From JACCTU01 sp963798985 (GTDB lineage Bacteria; Actinomycetota; Thermoleophilia; Gaiellales; Gaiellaceae): 64,000 bases of DNA. The position numbers were made by a program, and so were the translations under genes. Below are positions 45,612 to 52,830 of the stretch, piece by piece; position 1 is the stretch's first letter; every line of letters starts with the position of its first letter. The notes beneath the pieces were generated by a model, which made no database searches, was not told where the DNA came from, and was given only the letters and a program-made list of their open reading frames with translations. The DNA is taken from NCBI GenBank assembly GCA_963798985.1, contig CAWCVL010000001.1, positions 62,001-126,000 of the forward strand, in the 5' to 3' direction.

Positions 45612-45692
45612 GCGCAAGTCGCGAATCCGCTCGCGCGGATCCGCGACGCGAAGACCCCTAAAGGCGGCCGCTTCGCGGCCGCTGGCGCAGCG
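45612..45692 (+). repeat. Dispersed hairpin element, copy B
   Basis: GCGCAAGTCGCG (45612), then a long imperfect hairpin (GTCGCG-A-ATCCGC, loop TCGC, GCGGAT-C-CGCGAC), AAGACCCCTAAAGGC at 45651-45665, and a perfect hairpin of two GCGGCCGC arms around TTC (45664-45682), ending GGCGCAGCGA. It is almost identical to copy A over 80 bases. It lies between the phosphatase start and the small membrane protein gene, inverted relative to copy C. Confidence 0.75.
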
Positions 45693-45734
45693 AATCACGG
45701 CCAGCCTCACTCAGGAGCCTCTAGACTCCGGCCC

Positions 45735-46046
45735 ATGGCCCAGCCGGCGCGCACCCCCGGGCGCGAGCGGCAGGCTCCGCCCGTCGATCCCTCGGCGGTC
45801 GCGCGGGCCTACCGGCTCGAGCGAGCGAAGCGGTTCGCACGCGAGCAGCACGCCCGCGACCGGAATCTCGCCCACCTGCGCTTCTGGCTCGTGCTCGTCC
45901 TGCTGACGAGCGCGCTCTCCTCCTCCTCGGCTTCCCGTGCTGGAACCAGAGTCGAGCGGCTGTTCGGCCTAGTGCAGGAGCCCTCGACAGATACGGGGCG
46001 AAGGCGCGCTCGCGGCCAGGCGGCCGGGACAGCGTCGTGCCTTTAG
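45735..46046 (+). CDS. Small basic membrane protein, unknown function (possible frame break)
   Basis: A frame of about 103 residues. A basic N-terminal half (QPARTPGRERQAPP, YRLERAKRFAREQHARDR) leads into one membrane segment (LRFWLVLVLLTSAL). After residue 58 the run of Ser looks like a shifted version of a hydrophobic helix: the neighbouring frame reads LLLLGFPCWN. The true C terminus may therefore be elsewhere, near 45970. No family is recognised. It is flanked by hairpin elements B and C in inverted orientation. Confidence 0.45.
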   Translation: MAQPARTPGRERQAPPVDPSAVARAYRLERAKRFAREQHARDRNLAHLRFWLVLVLLTSALSSSSASRAGTRVERLFGLVQEPSTDTGRRRARGQAAGTASCL

Positions 46047-46096
46047 GGGTCTTCCGCGCGTCGCGAGTCCGCGCTTGGCGGACCCGCGACTTGCGC
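46039..46096 (-). repeat. Dispersed hairpin element, copy C (reverse strand)
   Basis: Read on the minus strand, it starts GCGCAAGTCGCG two bases after the TAG of the zinc-ribbon gene. A hairpin follows (GTCGCG-G-GTCCGC, loop CAAGC, GCGGAC-T-CGCGAC), and it ends with AAGACCCCTAAAGGC at 46053-46039. The stem differs from copies A and B by a paired change (AT to GC), which keeps the structure. The second GCGGCCGC hairpin of A and B is absent. Confidence 0.72.
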
Positions 46097-46098
46097 AA

Positions 46099-46311
46099 CT
46101 AGGAGTTCTGCACCCGCGAGAACGGGCTCCAGCTCGACTGCTCCCACGCGCCCCCGCCGCACATGGGGCAGAGCGGCAGGACGGCGAAGATCGTGACGCC
46201 GTATCCGCACTCGGAGCAGTGGTACTCACCCGTGGCCCGGTCCCCGCTCCTCAGGAACTCGACGAACCCGTCGGCGGCGACTTTGTCGGCTGACCCCTTG
46301 CCGATCTCCAT
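46099..46311 (-). CDS. Small zinc-ribbon protein
   Basis: A 70-residue protein with two CxxC knuckles, YHCSECGYGV and PLCPMCGGGAWEQ, expected to bind one zinc. The first 30 residues (MEIGKGSADKVAADGFVEFL) are helical. Such one-ribbon proteins are common small actinobacterial proteins without assigned function. ATG 46311 is the most natural start; upstream in-frame starts extend it over low-complexity sequence. Element C follows its stop. Confidence 0.7.
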   Translation of the reverse strand: MEIGKGSADKVAADGFVEFLRSGDRATGEYHCSECGYGVTIFAVLPLCPMCGGGAWEQSSWSPFSRVQNS

Positions 46312-46331
46312 CTCGACCTCCCCTGGCTTCG

Positions 46332-46874
46332 GTGGAAGGTGACTTTGTCCTTGCAACCCACCATACTCCCCCGGCGGCATGCAGTCCCCCGATCCGTTTC
46401 CCCCAGGCGACCCCGTGGTTCCAGGCCGCCGCCGGCTCCTACGGCCCGGCGTCGCCGCCCGCACGGGGGGCGGTTACTGGCTTCTCGGCGAGCGGCTCGC
46501 GCGGCTGGGCGGGGCTCGTGCTCACGCTCTCGACCTTCATGAGCTGGTACTCGGGCTCGGACGACGGCCCGACGATCGCGGTGATCGGCTGGCACGTCGG
46601 CGTCCTCGGCAAGCTCGTGTTCTTCATCGGGCTCGCCGTGCTCGCACTCTGGGCGTTGCGGGAGGCCGGGTACGAGCTACCCGCGGCGGTGCCGGAGAGC
46701 TTGGTCCTGATCGGGCTTGGATCGCTGGCGACGACGTTCGTCCTGATCCGGATCATCTCCGTGCCGGACGAGTTCTTCCCCTACACCGGCCGCGGGATCG
46801 GAATCTGGATCAGTCTGCTTGCGTCGCTCGCGGTGATCGTCGCAGGGCTGCTAGAAGCGTCAGAAGAGCTTTAG
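46332..46874 (+). CDS. Membrane protein of unknown function
   Basis: A frame of about 180 residues with four predicted helices: GWAGLVLTLSTFMSWYSG, GVLGKLVFFIGLAVLALWAL, VPESLVLIGLGSLATTFVLI and IGIWISLLASLAVIVAGLLE. The first about 55 residues are Pro/Ala-rich and may be out of frame: ATG 46379 opens a different frame with MQSPDPFPPGDPV that would need one frame change. No family is recognised. The 3' end overlaps the convergent PAP2 gene by 65 bases. Confidence 0.6.
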   Translation: MEGDFVLATHHTPPAACSPPIRFPQATPWFQAAAGSYGPASPPARGAVTGFSASGSRGWAGLVLTLSTFMSWYSGSDDGPTIAVIGWHVGVLGKLVFFIGLAVLALWALREAGYELPAAVPESLVLIGLGSLATTFVLIRIISVPDEFFPYTGRGIGIWISLLASLAVIVAGLLEASEEL

Positions 46875-47346
46875 CGACGACGAGGCCGAGCACGGCCCCC
46901 GCGAGCACGTCCAGCGGGTAGTGAACTCCGACGTAGATCCGCGAGAAGCCGATCAGCGCGGCGAGGACGAAGACGGAGACCGTCAGGCGAGGCGCCAGGC
47001 GCGAGATCACGTACGCGCAGGCGAAGCTCGTCGACGTGTGGCCGGACGGAAACGACGACGTGGTCGGGACGCCCACCAGTGGCTCGGGATCGAGCACGAT
47101 CGCCGGCGGTCGGTCTCGCTGAACCACGTACTTGAACAGTGTTGTGACGAAGCTCGTCGTCAACGCCGTGGTTGCGACGAGGAGGAACACGTTGGGGCGG
47201 CGCCAGACGACAGCGAGCACGAGCGCGATCGCCAGCCAGACGCCGGACCACGAGCCAGCGATCGTGAGCCCGACGAAGAAGGGGTCGAGCCAGTCGGACC
47301 GGTGCTCGACGATCCAGCGGTCGAGGCTGCGGTCGACGGAGATCAG
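46810..47346 (-). CDS. PAP2-superfamily phosphatase
   Basis: About 178 residues, with five to six helices and the three phosphatase motifs in order: KYVVQRDRPP (KxxxxxxRP), SSFPSGHTSTS (PSGH) and SRIYVGVHYPLDVLAG (SRxxxxxHxxxD). It removes phosphate from lipid phosphates such as undecaprenyl diphosphate or phosphatidate at the membrane. No ATG or GTG stands at the right place. CTG 47346, overlapping the upstream TGA, gives LISVDRSLDRWI, and I take that as the start with caution. Confidence 0.85.
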   Translation of the reverse strand: MISVDRSLDRWIVEHRSDWLDPFFVGLTIAGSWSGVWLAIALVLAVVWRRPNVFLLVATTALTTSFVTTLFKYVVQRDRPPAIVLDPEPLVGVPTTSSFPSGHTSTSFACAYVISRLAPRLTVSVFVLAALIGFSRIYVGVHYPLDVLAGAVLGLVVAKALLTLLAALRRSPRATQAD

Positions 47347-47945
47347 ACGGGGCGCGCTCCGAGAATCTGCTTGGCGCGGTCGCGCAACTGTTGTGGATCG
47401 AAGGGCTTGCCGACGAACCCGCTCGCCCCGCGCTCGACTGCCTCGTCGGCCGCGTTCTCGTCGACCTGGCCGCTGAACATGACGACGGGGATCGCACCGC
47501 CGTGCTGTTCCTGGACGCGACGGAGCATCTCCCACCCGTCCATCTGCGGCATCATCACGTCGAGCAGGATCAGGTCGGGCGGGTCCTGCTCGAGCGCCGA
47601 CAGCCCCTCGGTCCCGCTCGCCGCCTCGCGCACGTCGAACCCGTCGCGCTCGAGGCTCGCTCGCACGAGTGCGCGCGTGCCCTCGTCGTCGTCGACGATC
47701 AGCACGGTCGGCCCACCGGCAACCTGTCCAGCAGGCCCCGAGCGCTCGAGGAACGCCTCGAGATCACCCCGCCGGTAGCGGCGGTGCCCGCCGGGCGTAT
47801 AGAAGGCGGGGACTCGGCCCTGGTCGGACCACTTGCGAATCGTGCTCTGGGCGACGCCGAGGTACTTGGCGGCCTGCCCGAGCGTGAGCCAGTCCGTCTC
47901 GGTCGCGGGCGCCATGCGGCCTTCGGGTCGGTCGCGAAATGTCAT
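47343..47945 (-). CDS. HTH (MerR/excisionase-type) DNA-binding domain fused to a receiver domain
   Basis: A 200-residue regulator with reversed architecture. Residues about 18-67 form a helix-turn-helix of the excisionase/MerR type (WLTLGQAAKYLGVAQSTIRK, PAFYTPGGHRRYRRGDLEAF). Residues about 80-198 form a CheY-like receiver (VLIVDDDEGTRALV, LILLDVMMPQMDGWEML with the phospho-Asp, VVMFSG, GFVGKPFD with Lys). Response regulators normally have the receiver first. ATG 47945 or ATG 47915 (MAPATETDW) may be the start. A 22-base inverted repeat lies upstream. No kinase is adjacent. Confidence 0.85.
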   Translation of the reverse strand: MTFRDRPEGRMAPATETDWLTLGQAAKYLGVAQSTIRKWSDQGRVPAFYTPGGHRRYRRGDLEAFLERSGPAGQVAGGPTVLIVDDDEGTRALVRASLERDGFDVREAASGTEGLSALEQDPPDLILLDVMMPQMDGWEMLRRVQEQHGGAIPVVMFSGQVDENAADEAVERGASGFVGKPFDPQQLRDRAKQILGARPV

Positions 47946-47979
47946 CGGCCGGGAATCTACCCAAATCTCTTGCTTCCTA

Positions 47980-48001
47980 ACGCCTAACCACCAGTTGGCG
48001 T
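47980..48001. promoter_or_regulatory. Imperfect inverted repeat upstream of the HTH-receiver gene
   Basis: Two arms, ACGCC-t-AAC and GTT-g-GGCGT, around a CACCA spacer make a 22-base near-palindrome. It ends 34 bases upstream of the ATG at 47945. A TAGATT -10-like box on the minus strand lies between. This is the expected place for an autoregulatory operator of a MerR-like protein. Inferred. Confidence 0.4.
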
Positions 48002-48047
48002 CAGGGTGACCACTGTCAACGTCCGATCGAACGTCGTCGTCCCGGGC

Positions 48048-48164
48048 TCAGGGCCGTCGTCCAAGCGCGGCTCCGAGGGCGAGCCCGAGCACGAACGCCG
48101 CGAGCACCACGAGAGAACGCGTGAGGAGGGCCCGACGGCCCGTGCGACGCCCCGCGCGCGTCAC
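48048..48164 (-). CDS. 38-residue single-pass membrane protein
   Basis: Starting at GTG 48164, which overlaps the stop of the preceding gene (GTGA), the frame gives a basic N terminus (TRAGRRTGRRALLTR) and one glycine-zipper-like helix (LVVLAAFVLGLALGAALG), ending GRRP. The coupling to the upstream gene and the clean membrane topology argue that it is expressed. The function is unknown. Confidence 0.5.
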   Translation of the reverse strand: MTRAGRRTGRRALLTRSLVVLAAFVLGLALGAALGRRP

Positions 48165-48469
48165 GGGGCGTAGTCGGTCGCGCCGCGGGCGTAGTGGTGG
48201 AAGGTCGCGTCGAGGACGTCGGTCAGCCACCGTGGCCAGCCCGGGAAGGCTGCGTGGTCCTCGACCGCTGCATAGGCCCAGCGCTCGGCCGTCTCGTAGG
48301 CCGCCGCAAGCTCCTCGAGCGTGAACGTCTGTCCGACGCGGCGACGGAGCTCGTCGATCACCGCGTCGGACGCGTCGAGCAGCCGACGGTCGGCCTTGAC
48401 TGCCTCGTCGAAGCGACGGCTTCCCTCAGCCCACTCGCTCCGCGCCAGCTTGATCGCGACGGCGTCCAT
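48161..48469 (-). CDS. Conserved hypothetical helical protein
   Basis: 102 residues, all-helical in appearance: MDAVAIKLARSEWAEGSRRF, DAVIDELRRRVGQTFTLEEL, AAYETAERWAYAAVEDHA, ending HHYARGATDYAP. The block FTLEELAAAYETAERWA resembles small conserved proteins found beside ftsB and DUF501 in actinobacteria; I cannot name the family with confidence. ATG 48469 lies 10 bases after the DUF501 stop, so it continues that operon. Confidence 0.65.
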   Translation of the reverse strand: MDAVAIKLARSEWAEGSRRFDEAVKADRRLLDASDAVIDELRRRVGQTFTLEELAAAYETAERWAYAAVEDHAAFPGWPRWLTDVLDATFHHYARGATDYAP

Positions 48470-48479
48470 GCGCGTGAGG

Positions 48480-48945
48480 TTAGTGGGCTTCGTCCATGCA
48501 GCAGTGGTCGGTGGGCCAGAGCGGCTCGACCTCCGAGACGATCCGGCGCCCGAGCTCGTACCCGGGACGCGCAAGCGCGAACGCGGCGTGGGCGTGCAGG
48601 CACTTGAGGCTGCCGGTGCGCGTCGCGCCCCCGACGCCGCCCGGCAGCTCAGGGCGGAGTCGCCGCTGCTCGGCGTGCGCGGCCTCGAGGCTCGCCGCGA
48701 GCTCGGGGTCGTCCTGCGCCGCGCGGGTCCACCGCTCGACGCCGCCGGCCGCCTCGAGTCGCGAGATCGACGGCAACGAGCGCCGGGCACGTGACGTAGT
48801 ACATGGTCGGAAACGGTTCGCCGTTGTCGTCGAACGGCGCCTGCTCGGTCACCGCCGGGCGGCCCCAAGGGCAGCGCACGACGACGCCGCGAAACGCTCG
48901 CGGCGCGCGACCGAGTTGACGCTCGACGACCTGCCTATCGTCCAC
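48480..48945 (-). CDS. DUF501 family protein (one frame break)
   Basis: About 155 residues, the usual DUF501 length. It starts DDRQVVERQLGRAPRAFRGV and has the conserved block RCPWGRPAVTEQAPF and PTMYYVTCPALV. After the break come GGVERWTRAAQDDPELAASL and GVGGATRTGSLKCLHAHAAF, with conserved Cys and His near CLHAHAAF. Its function is unknown, but it is a steady neighbour of the FtsB-like gene in Actinomycetota. One extra base lies near 48770. GTG 48945 starts it inside the 3' end of ftsB. Confidence 0.85.
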
Positions 48946-49282
48946 CGGGGGCGATCGTAGCCCCGGTGCGCTTCGCCGCCCGCCAGGCCGGGATGCCCTT
49001 GACGATGAAGAGCTGCTCGCCCGGCTTGACGTAGCCGATCCGCCGCGCCTCGCGAGCGACAGCCGCTTCGCTCTCGACGTAGCGGAGTCGCCGCTCGAGC
49101 GCCACGCGGCGCTGCGCGAGCGCGGCGACCTGGGCCTGCCGCGCGGCCGCGGTCTCCTGACGCTCGAGGTAGGTGCGGAACGGCCGGTAGTAGAGGAGGC
49201 CGACCAGCACGAGCGCACCGACCGCGAGCCAGCGCAGCACGAGGCTCGCGCGGGCGGGGCGTCTCCGGGTGCTCTTCGCCAT
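48935..49282 (-). CDS. ftsB: FtsB/DivIC-like cell division protein
   Basis: A 115-residue septum formation initiator. A basic N terminus, one membrane helix (about 16-33, LRWLAVGALVLVGLLYY), then a coiled coil (about 40-75, RQETAAARQAQVAALAQRR) and the conserved REARRIGYVKPGEQLFIVK. It helps stabilise the FtsL-FtsQ complex at the division site. ATG 49282. It lies downstream of pyk and eno on the same strand and overlaps DUF501 by 11 bases. Confidence 0.88.
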   Translation of the reverse strand: MAKSTRRRPARASLVLRWLAVGALVLVGLLYYRPFRTYLERQETAAARQAQVAALAQRRVALERRLRYVESEAAVAREARRIGYVKPGEQLFIVKGIPAWRAAKRTGATIAPGGR

Positions 49283-49330
49283 CGTCGGGCCAAGTTCGCC
49301 CGGCGCCCGACGACTCCTGTTGTGGAGGGC

Positions 49331-50746
49331 CTACGCGACCTCGACCTTGATCACGTTCGTCGAGCCCGGGATGTTCACCGCGGTGCCCGCCGTGATCACG
49401 ACCCGATCACCCTCCGTGACGAGCCCGCTCGCGCGCACGGCGTCGAGCGACACCTGCCAGAGATCCTCGACGTTCTGCGCCTCCTCGATCCCCCACGGCG
49501 TGACGCCCCACTCGAGCGCCATGTGCTGGAGGGCGTACTGGTGATGGCTGAGGCCGAGGATCGGGCGGCGCGGACGCAGCCGAGCGACGACGGACGCCGT
49601 GCGGCCCGTGAACGTCGGGACGACGATCGCGCGCGCGCCGAGCGCCTCTGCGAGGTCGCACGCAGCGTTCGACATCGCCTCGCCGATCGTCGGCTGCTCG
49701 CCGGCCTCGGGAAGCTGGTGGCGGTAGCCGAGGCTCGGCTCGACCGCGCGGGCGATCCGGTCCATGTACGAGACCGCTTCGACGGGGTACTCGCCCACAG
49801 CCGTCTCGCCGGAGAGCATCACGGCGGACGTCCCGTCGAGCACGGCGTTCGCGACGTCGCTCGCCTCGGCGCGCGTCGGCTCCGGCTGATGGATCATCGA
49901 CTCCAGCATCTGCGTCGCTGTGATCACCGGCTTTCCGCGGTCGAGCGCGCGCTGGATGATCCGCTTCTGCAGGAGCGGCACGGATGCAGGCCCGATCTCG
50001 ACGCCGAGGTCCCCCCGCGCCACCATCACCGCGTCCGACTCTTCGAGAATCTCGTCGAGCGCGTCGATCGCCTCGGACTTCTCGATCTTCGCGATCACGT
50101 GCGCGTGCGAGTCCGCTTGCGAGATAAGCGCGCGCAGGTCGCGGAGGTCCGCCGCGGACCGCACGAACGAGAGCGCGACGAAGTCGACGCCGAGCTCGAG
50201 CGCGAGCTCGAGATCTTCGGTGTCCTTCCGCGTCAAGGCGGGGATCGGGATCGGCACGCCCGGCAGGTTCACGCCCTTGTGGGAGCTCACCGGGCCGCCC
50301 ACCATCACCGTGCAGCTCGCCCTCCCTTTCTCGACCTCGCGGACGAGCAGGCGGACGTGGCCGTCGTCGATCAGCACCTCGTGCCCGGGTCGCAGCACGT
50401 CGCCGATCACCGCTGGGCTCACCGGGAGGTTGCCGTCGGTCGCCTCCTGGCCGCCGACGATCACGATCTCCCGGCCTCGCTCGAGCGTCAGCGTCGCCTC
50501 CAGGTCACCGATCCGCAGCTTGGGGCCCTGGAGGTCGGCGATCAGCGCGAGCGGGCGGCGCACTTCCTCCTGCACCTCGCGCAGCAGCCTGACCGTCTCG
50601 GCGTGCTGCTCGTGCGTGCCGTGCGAGAAGTTGAGGCGGGCGCTGTCCATGCCCGCGCGGATCAGCGCTTCGATCGTCTGCTTGTTCGCCGAAGCGGGGC
50701 CGATCGTCGCGACGATTTTCGTGCGCCGCGGTTCGACAGCGGACAT
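49331..50746 (-). CDS. pyk: Pyruvate kinase
   Basis: A 471-residue glycolytic enzyme converting phosphoenolpyruvate and ADP to pyruvate and ATP. TKIVATIGPASANKQTIEAL at the start, RLNFSHGTHEQH, the catalytic-lysine region VIAKIEKSEAID, ARGDLGVEIG, and ITATQMLESMI are all typical, as is SGETAVGEYPVEAV. The C-terminal allosteric domain is present and of normal length. ATG 50746 is 21 bases downstream of the enolase gene's stop. Together they make the last two steps of glycolysis. The frame is intact. Confidence 0.96.
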   Translation of the reverse strand: MSAVEPRRTKIVATIGPASANKQTIEALIRAGMDSARLNFSHGTHEQHAETVRLLREVQEEVRRPLALIADLQGPKLRIGDLEATLTLERGREIVIVGGQEATDGNLPVSPAVIGDVLRPGHEVLIDDGHVRLLVREVEKGRASCTVMVGGPVSSHKGVNLPGVPIPIPALTRKDTEDLELALELGVDFVALSFVRSAADLRDLRALISQADSHAHVIAKIEKSEAIDALDEILEESDAVMVARGDLGVEIGPASVPLLQKRIIQRALDRGKPVITATQMLESMIHQPEPTRAEASDVANAVLDGTSAVMLSGETAVGEYPVEAVSYMDRIARAVEPSLGYRHQLPEAGEQPTIGEAMSNAACDLAEALGARAIVVPTFTGRTASVVARLRPRRPILGLSHHQYALQHMALEWGVTPWGIEEAQNVEDLWQVSLDAVRASGLVTEGDRVVITAGTAVNIPGSTNVIKVEVA

Positions 50747-50767
50747 AGGCCTAGCGTAGCGAGGGCG

Positions 50768-52048
50768 TCAGCCGCCCCAGCTGCGCGTGCGCGGAAACGC
50801 GTCGCGGCCGGGGTACTCCGCGCGCGCACCGAGCTCTTCCTCGATCCGCAGCAGCTGGTTGTACTTTGCGACCCGGTCCGAGCGCGCGGGCGCGCCGGTC
50901 TTGATCTGGCCCGTTCCCAGTGCGACCGCGAGATCGGCGATCGTCGTGTCCTCGGTCTCGCCCGAACGGTGCGACATGACGGCGGTGTAGCCACTCGCCT
51001 GCGCGAGCCGGACCGCCTCGATCGTCTCGGTGAGCGTGCCGATCTGGTTGACCTTCACGAGGATCGAGTTGGCGACGCCACGCTCGATCCCCTCGCGAAG
51101 TCGTTCCGGGTTCGTGACGAAGAGGTCGTCGCCGACGAGCTGGACCCGGTCGCCGACCTCGCGCGTGAGTTGCGCCCAGGCATCCCAGTCGTCCTCGGCC
51201 GCACCGTCCTCGATGGAGACGATCGGGTAGCGCTCGACGAGCTCGGCCCAGAAGCCGGGCAGCTCGCCCGACGACTTCTCGCGGCCCTCGAAGCGGTAGA
51301 CACCGCCCTCGTAGACCTCGCTCGTGGCGGGGTCGAGCGCGATCGCGACGCGCTCGCGGTGCCCGGCCCGCTCCGCCGCCTCGAGGATCGCCTCGATCGC
51401 GTCCTCGCTCGAGGGCAGGTCGGGCGCGAAGCCGCCCTCGTCGCCGAGGCCGACGTCGAGCCCGCGTTCCCGAAGGAGCTGCTTGAGCGCGTGGTAGACC
51501 TCGACGCCGAGGCGAAGTCCTTCCGCGAAGGAGCCCGCTCCGACGGGAACGACCATGAACTCTTGGAGGTCGATCGAGTTCTCGGCGTGTGCACCGCCGT
51601 TGATCACGTTCAGCATCGGCACGGGAAGCGTCACGGCGTCGCTGCCGCCGAGGTAGCGGTAGAGCGGCTGCCCCGCGTCGTCGGCCGCGGCCCTGGCGGT
51701 GGCGAGCGAGACGCCGAGGATCGCGTTCGCGCCGAGTCGCCCCTTGTTCGGCGTCCCGTCGAGCTCGCACAGCAGCGCGTCGAGTCCCTCCTGGTCGGCC
51801 GCGTCGCGGCCGGCGACCGCGCTCGCGATTTCGCCGTTCGCGTTCGCGACCGCGCGCATGACGGCCTTGCCGCCGTACTCGGCGCCGCCGTCACGGAGCT
51901 CGACGGCTTCGTGCACGCCTGTCGACGCGCCGGACGGAACGATGGCGCGTCCGCCGGCGCCCGACTCGAGCTGCACGTCCACCTCGACGGTCGGGTTGCC
52001 GCGAGAGTCGAGAACCTGTCTCGCGTGCACTCGCGCGATCGCGCTCAC
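50768..52048 (-). CDS. eno: Enolase (phosphopyruvate hydratase)
   Basis: A 426-residue enolase. N-terminal RQVLDSRGNPTVEVDVQL, catalytic GDEGGFAPDLPS, metal ligands in VSIEDGAAEDDWD and LVGDDLFVTNPERL, catalytic Lys in ILVKVNQIGTLTE, and MSHRSGETEDTTIADLAVAL near the end. It dehydrates 2-phosphoglycerate to phosphoenolpyruvate. The gene overlaps mazG by four bases, as in many actinobacteria. The frame is intact. Confidence 0.97.
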   Translation of the reverse strand: MSAIARVHARQVLDSRGNPTVEVDVQLESGAGGRAIVPSGASTGVHEAVELRDGGAEYGGKAVMRAVANANGEIASAVAGRDAADQEGLDALLCELDGTPNKGRLGANAILGVSLATARAAADDAGQPLYRYLGGSDAVTLPVPMLNVINGGAHAENSIDLQEFMVVPVGAGSFAEGLRLGVEVYHALKQLLRERGLDVGLGDEGGFAPDLPSSEDAIEAILEAAERAGHRERVAIALDPATSEVYEGGVYRFEGREKSSGELPGFWAELVERYPIVSIEDGAAEDDWDAWAQLTREVGDRVQLVGDDLFVTNPERLREGIERGVANSILVKVNQIGTLTETIEAVRLAQASGYTAVMSHRSGETEDTTIADLAVALGTGQIKTGAPARSDRVAKYNQLLRIEEELGARAEYPGRDAFPRTRSWGG

Positions 52049-52830
52049 TCCGCCTCCTTCGCGCGGTCGAAGTAGCGGTCCTGGTCGGCGAGCGCGAGCT
52101 CGCTCCAGGCCGAGCCGTCGGCAGCGGCCAGGCGTTCCGCCTCCTCGACGCGCTCGACGAAGCGCCCCGTTGCGCGGCGCAACTCGAGCTCCGGGTCGAC
52201 GTTCAACCGGCGCGCGACGTTGACGGCCGCGAACAACACGTCGCCGAGCTCGGCCGCCTGGCGTGGGTCGGGCGGGGCTTCCCGCGCCGGCTCCTCGCGC
52301 AGCTCAGCGTGCAGCTCGCGAAGCTCGTCCTCGAGGTCGGCGAGCGCGCCGGCTGCGTCCGGGTACTCGAAGCCGACCGCGGCCGCGCGGCGCTGGACCT
52401 TTCGCGCGAGCAGCAAGGCCGGCAGGTTCTCGGGGACGTGGTGGAAGACGCCTTCGCGACCTTCCTGCTCGCGCTTGATCGTCTCCCAGTTCTCGCGAAC
52501 CCGACCTGCGGTCTCGGCTTCGACGTCGCCGAACACGTGCGGGTGACGTTGGACGAGCTTCGCGTGCACGGCGCGTGCGACCGCTTCGAGGTCGCCTTCC
52601 CCACGCTCCTGCAGAAGCAGCGAGAGGAAATAGACCTGGAACAGGAGGTCGCCGAGCTCGTCGAGCAGCTTGTCGTCCGTGCCGGCGAGCGCGGCGTCCG
52701 CGACCTCGTAGGCCTCCTCGATCGTGTGCGGGACGATCGTCGCCGCTGTCTGCTCGCGGTCCCAGGGACACTCGCGCCGAAGGCGCTCGGTCAGACGCTG
52801 CAGGTCGAGCAGCGCCTCCCCGAGGCTCAC
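52045..52830 (-). CDS. mazG: MazG-type nucleoside triphosphate pyrophosphohydrolase
   Basis: A 261-residue NTP pyrophosphatase that removes damaged or excess NTPs. Two MazG-type modules: the first has RLRRECPWDREQTAATIVPH, EEAYEVADAA and DELGDLLFQVYFLSLL (metal glutamates and aspartate). The second repeats it with AELGDVLFAAVNVARRL. GTG 52830 overlaps the PpiC/SurA stop. The gene lies between eno and the chaperone, as in other high-GC Gram-positives. The frame is intact. Confidence 0.92.
   Translation of the reverse strand: MSLGEALLDLQRLTERLRRECPWDREQTAATIVPHTIEEAYEVADAALAGTDDKLLDELGDLLFQVYFLSLLLQERGEGDLEAVARAVHAKLVQRHPHVFGDVEAETAGRVRENWETIKREQEGREGVFHHVPENLPALLLARKVQRRAAAVGFEYPDAAGALADLEDELRELHAELREEPAREAPPDPRQAAELGDVLFAAVNVARRLNVDPELELRRATGRFVERVEEAERLAAADGSAWSELALADQDRYFDRAKEAE

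Noticed and set aside
49322..52075. A 917-codon plus-strand open frame
   Set aside because: It mirrors pyk and eno on the other strand; composition is D/R/H-rich and no domain is recognisable.
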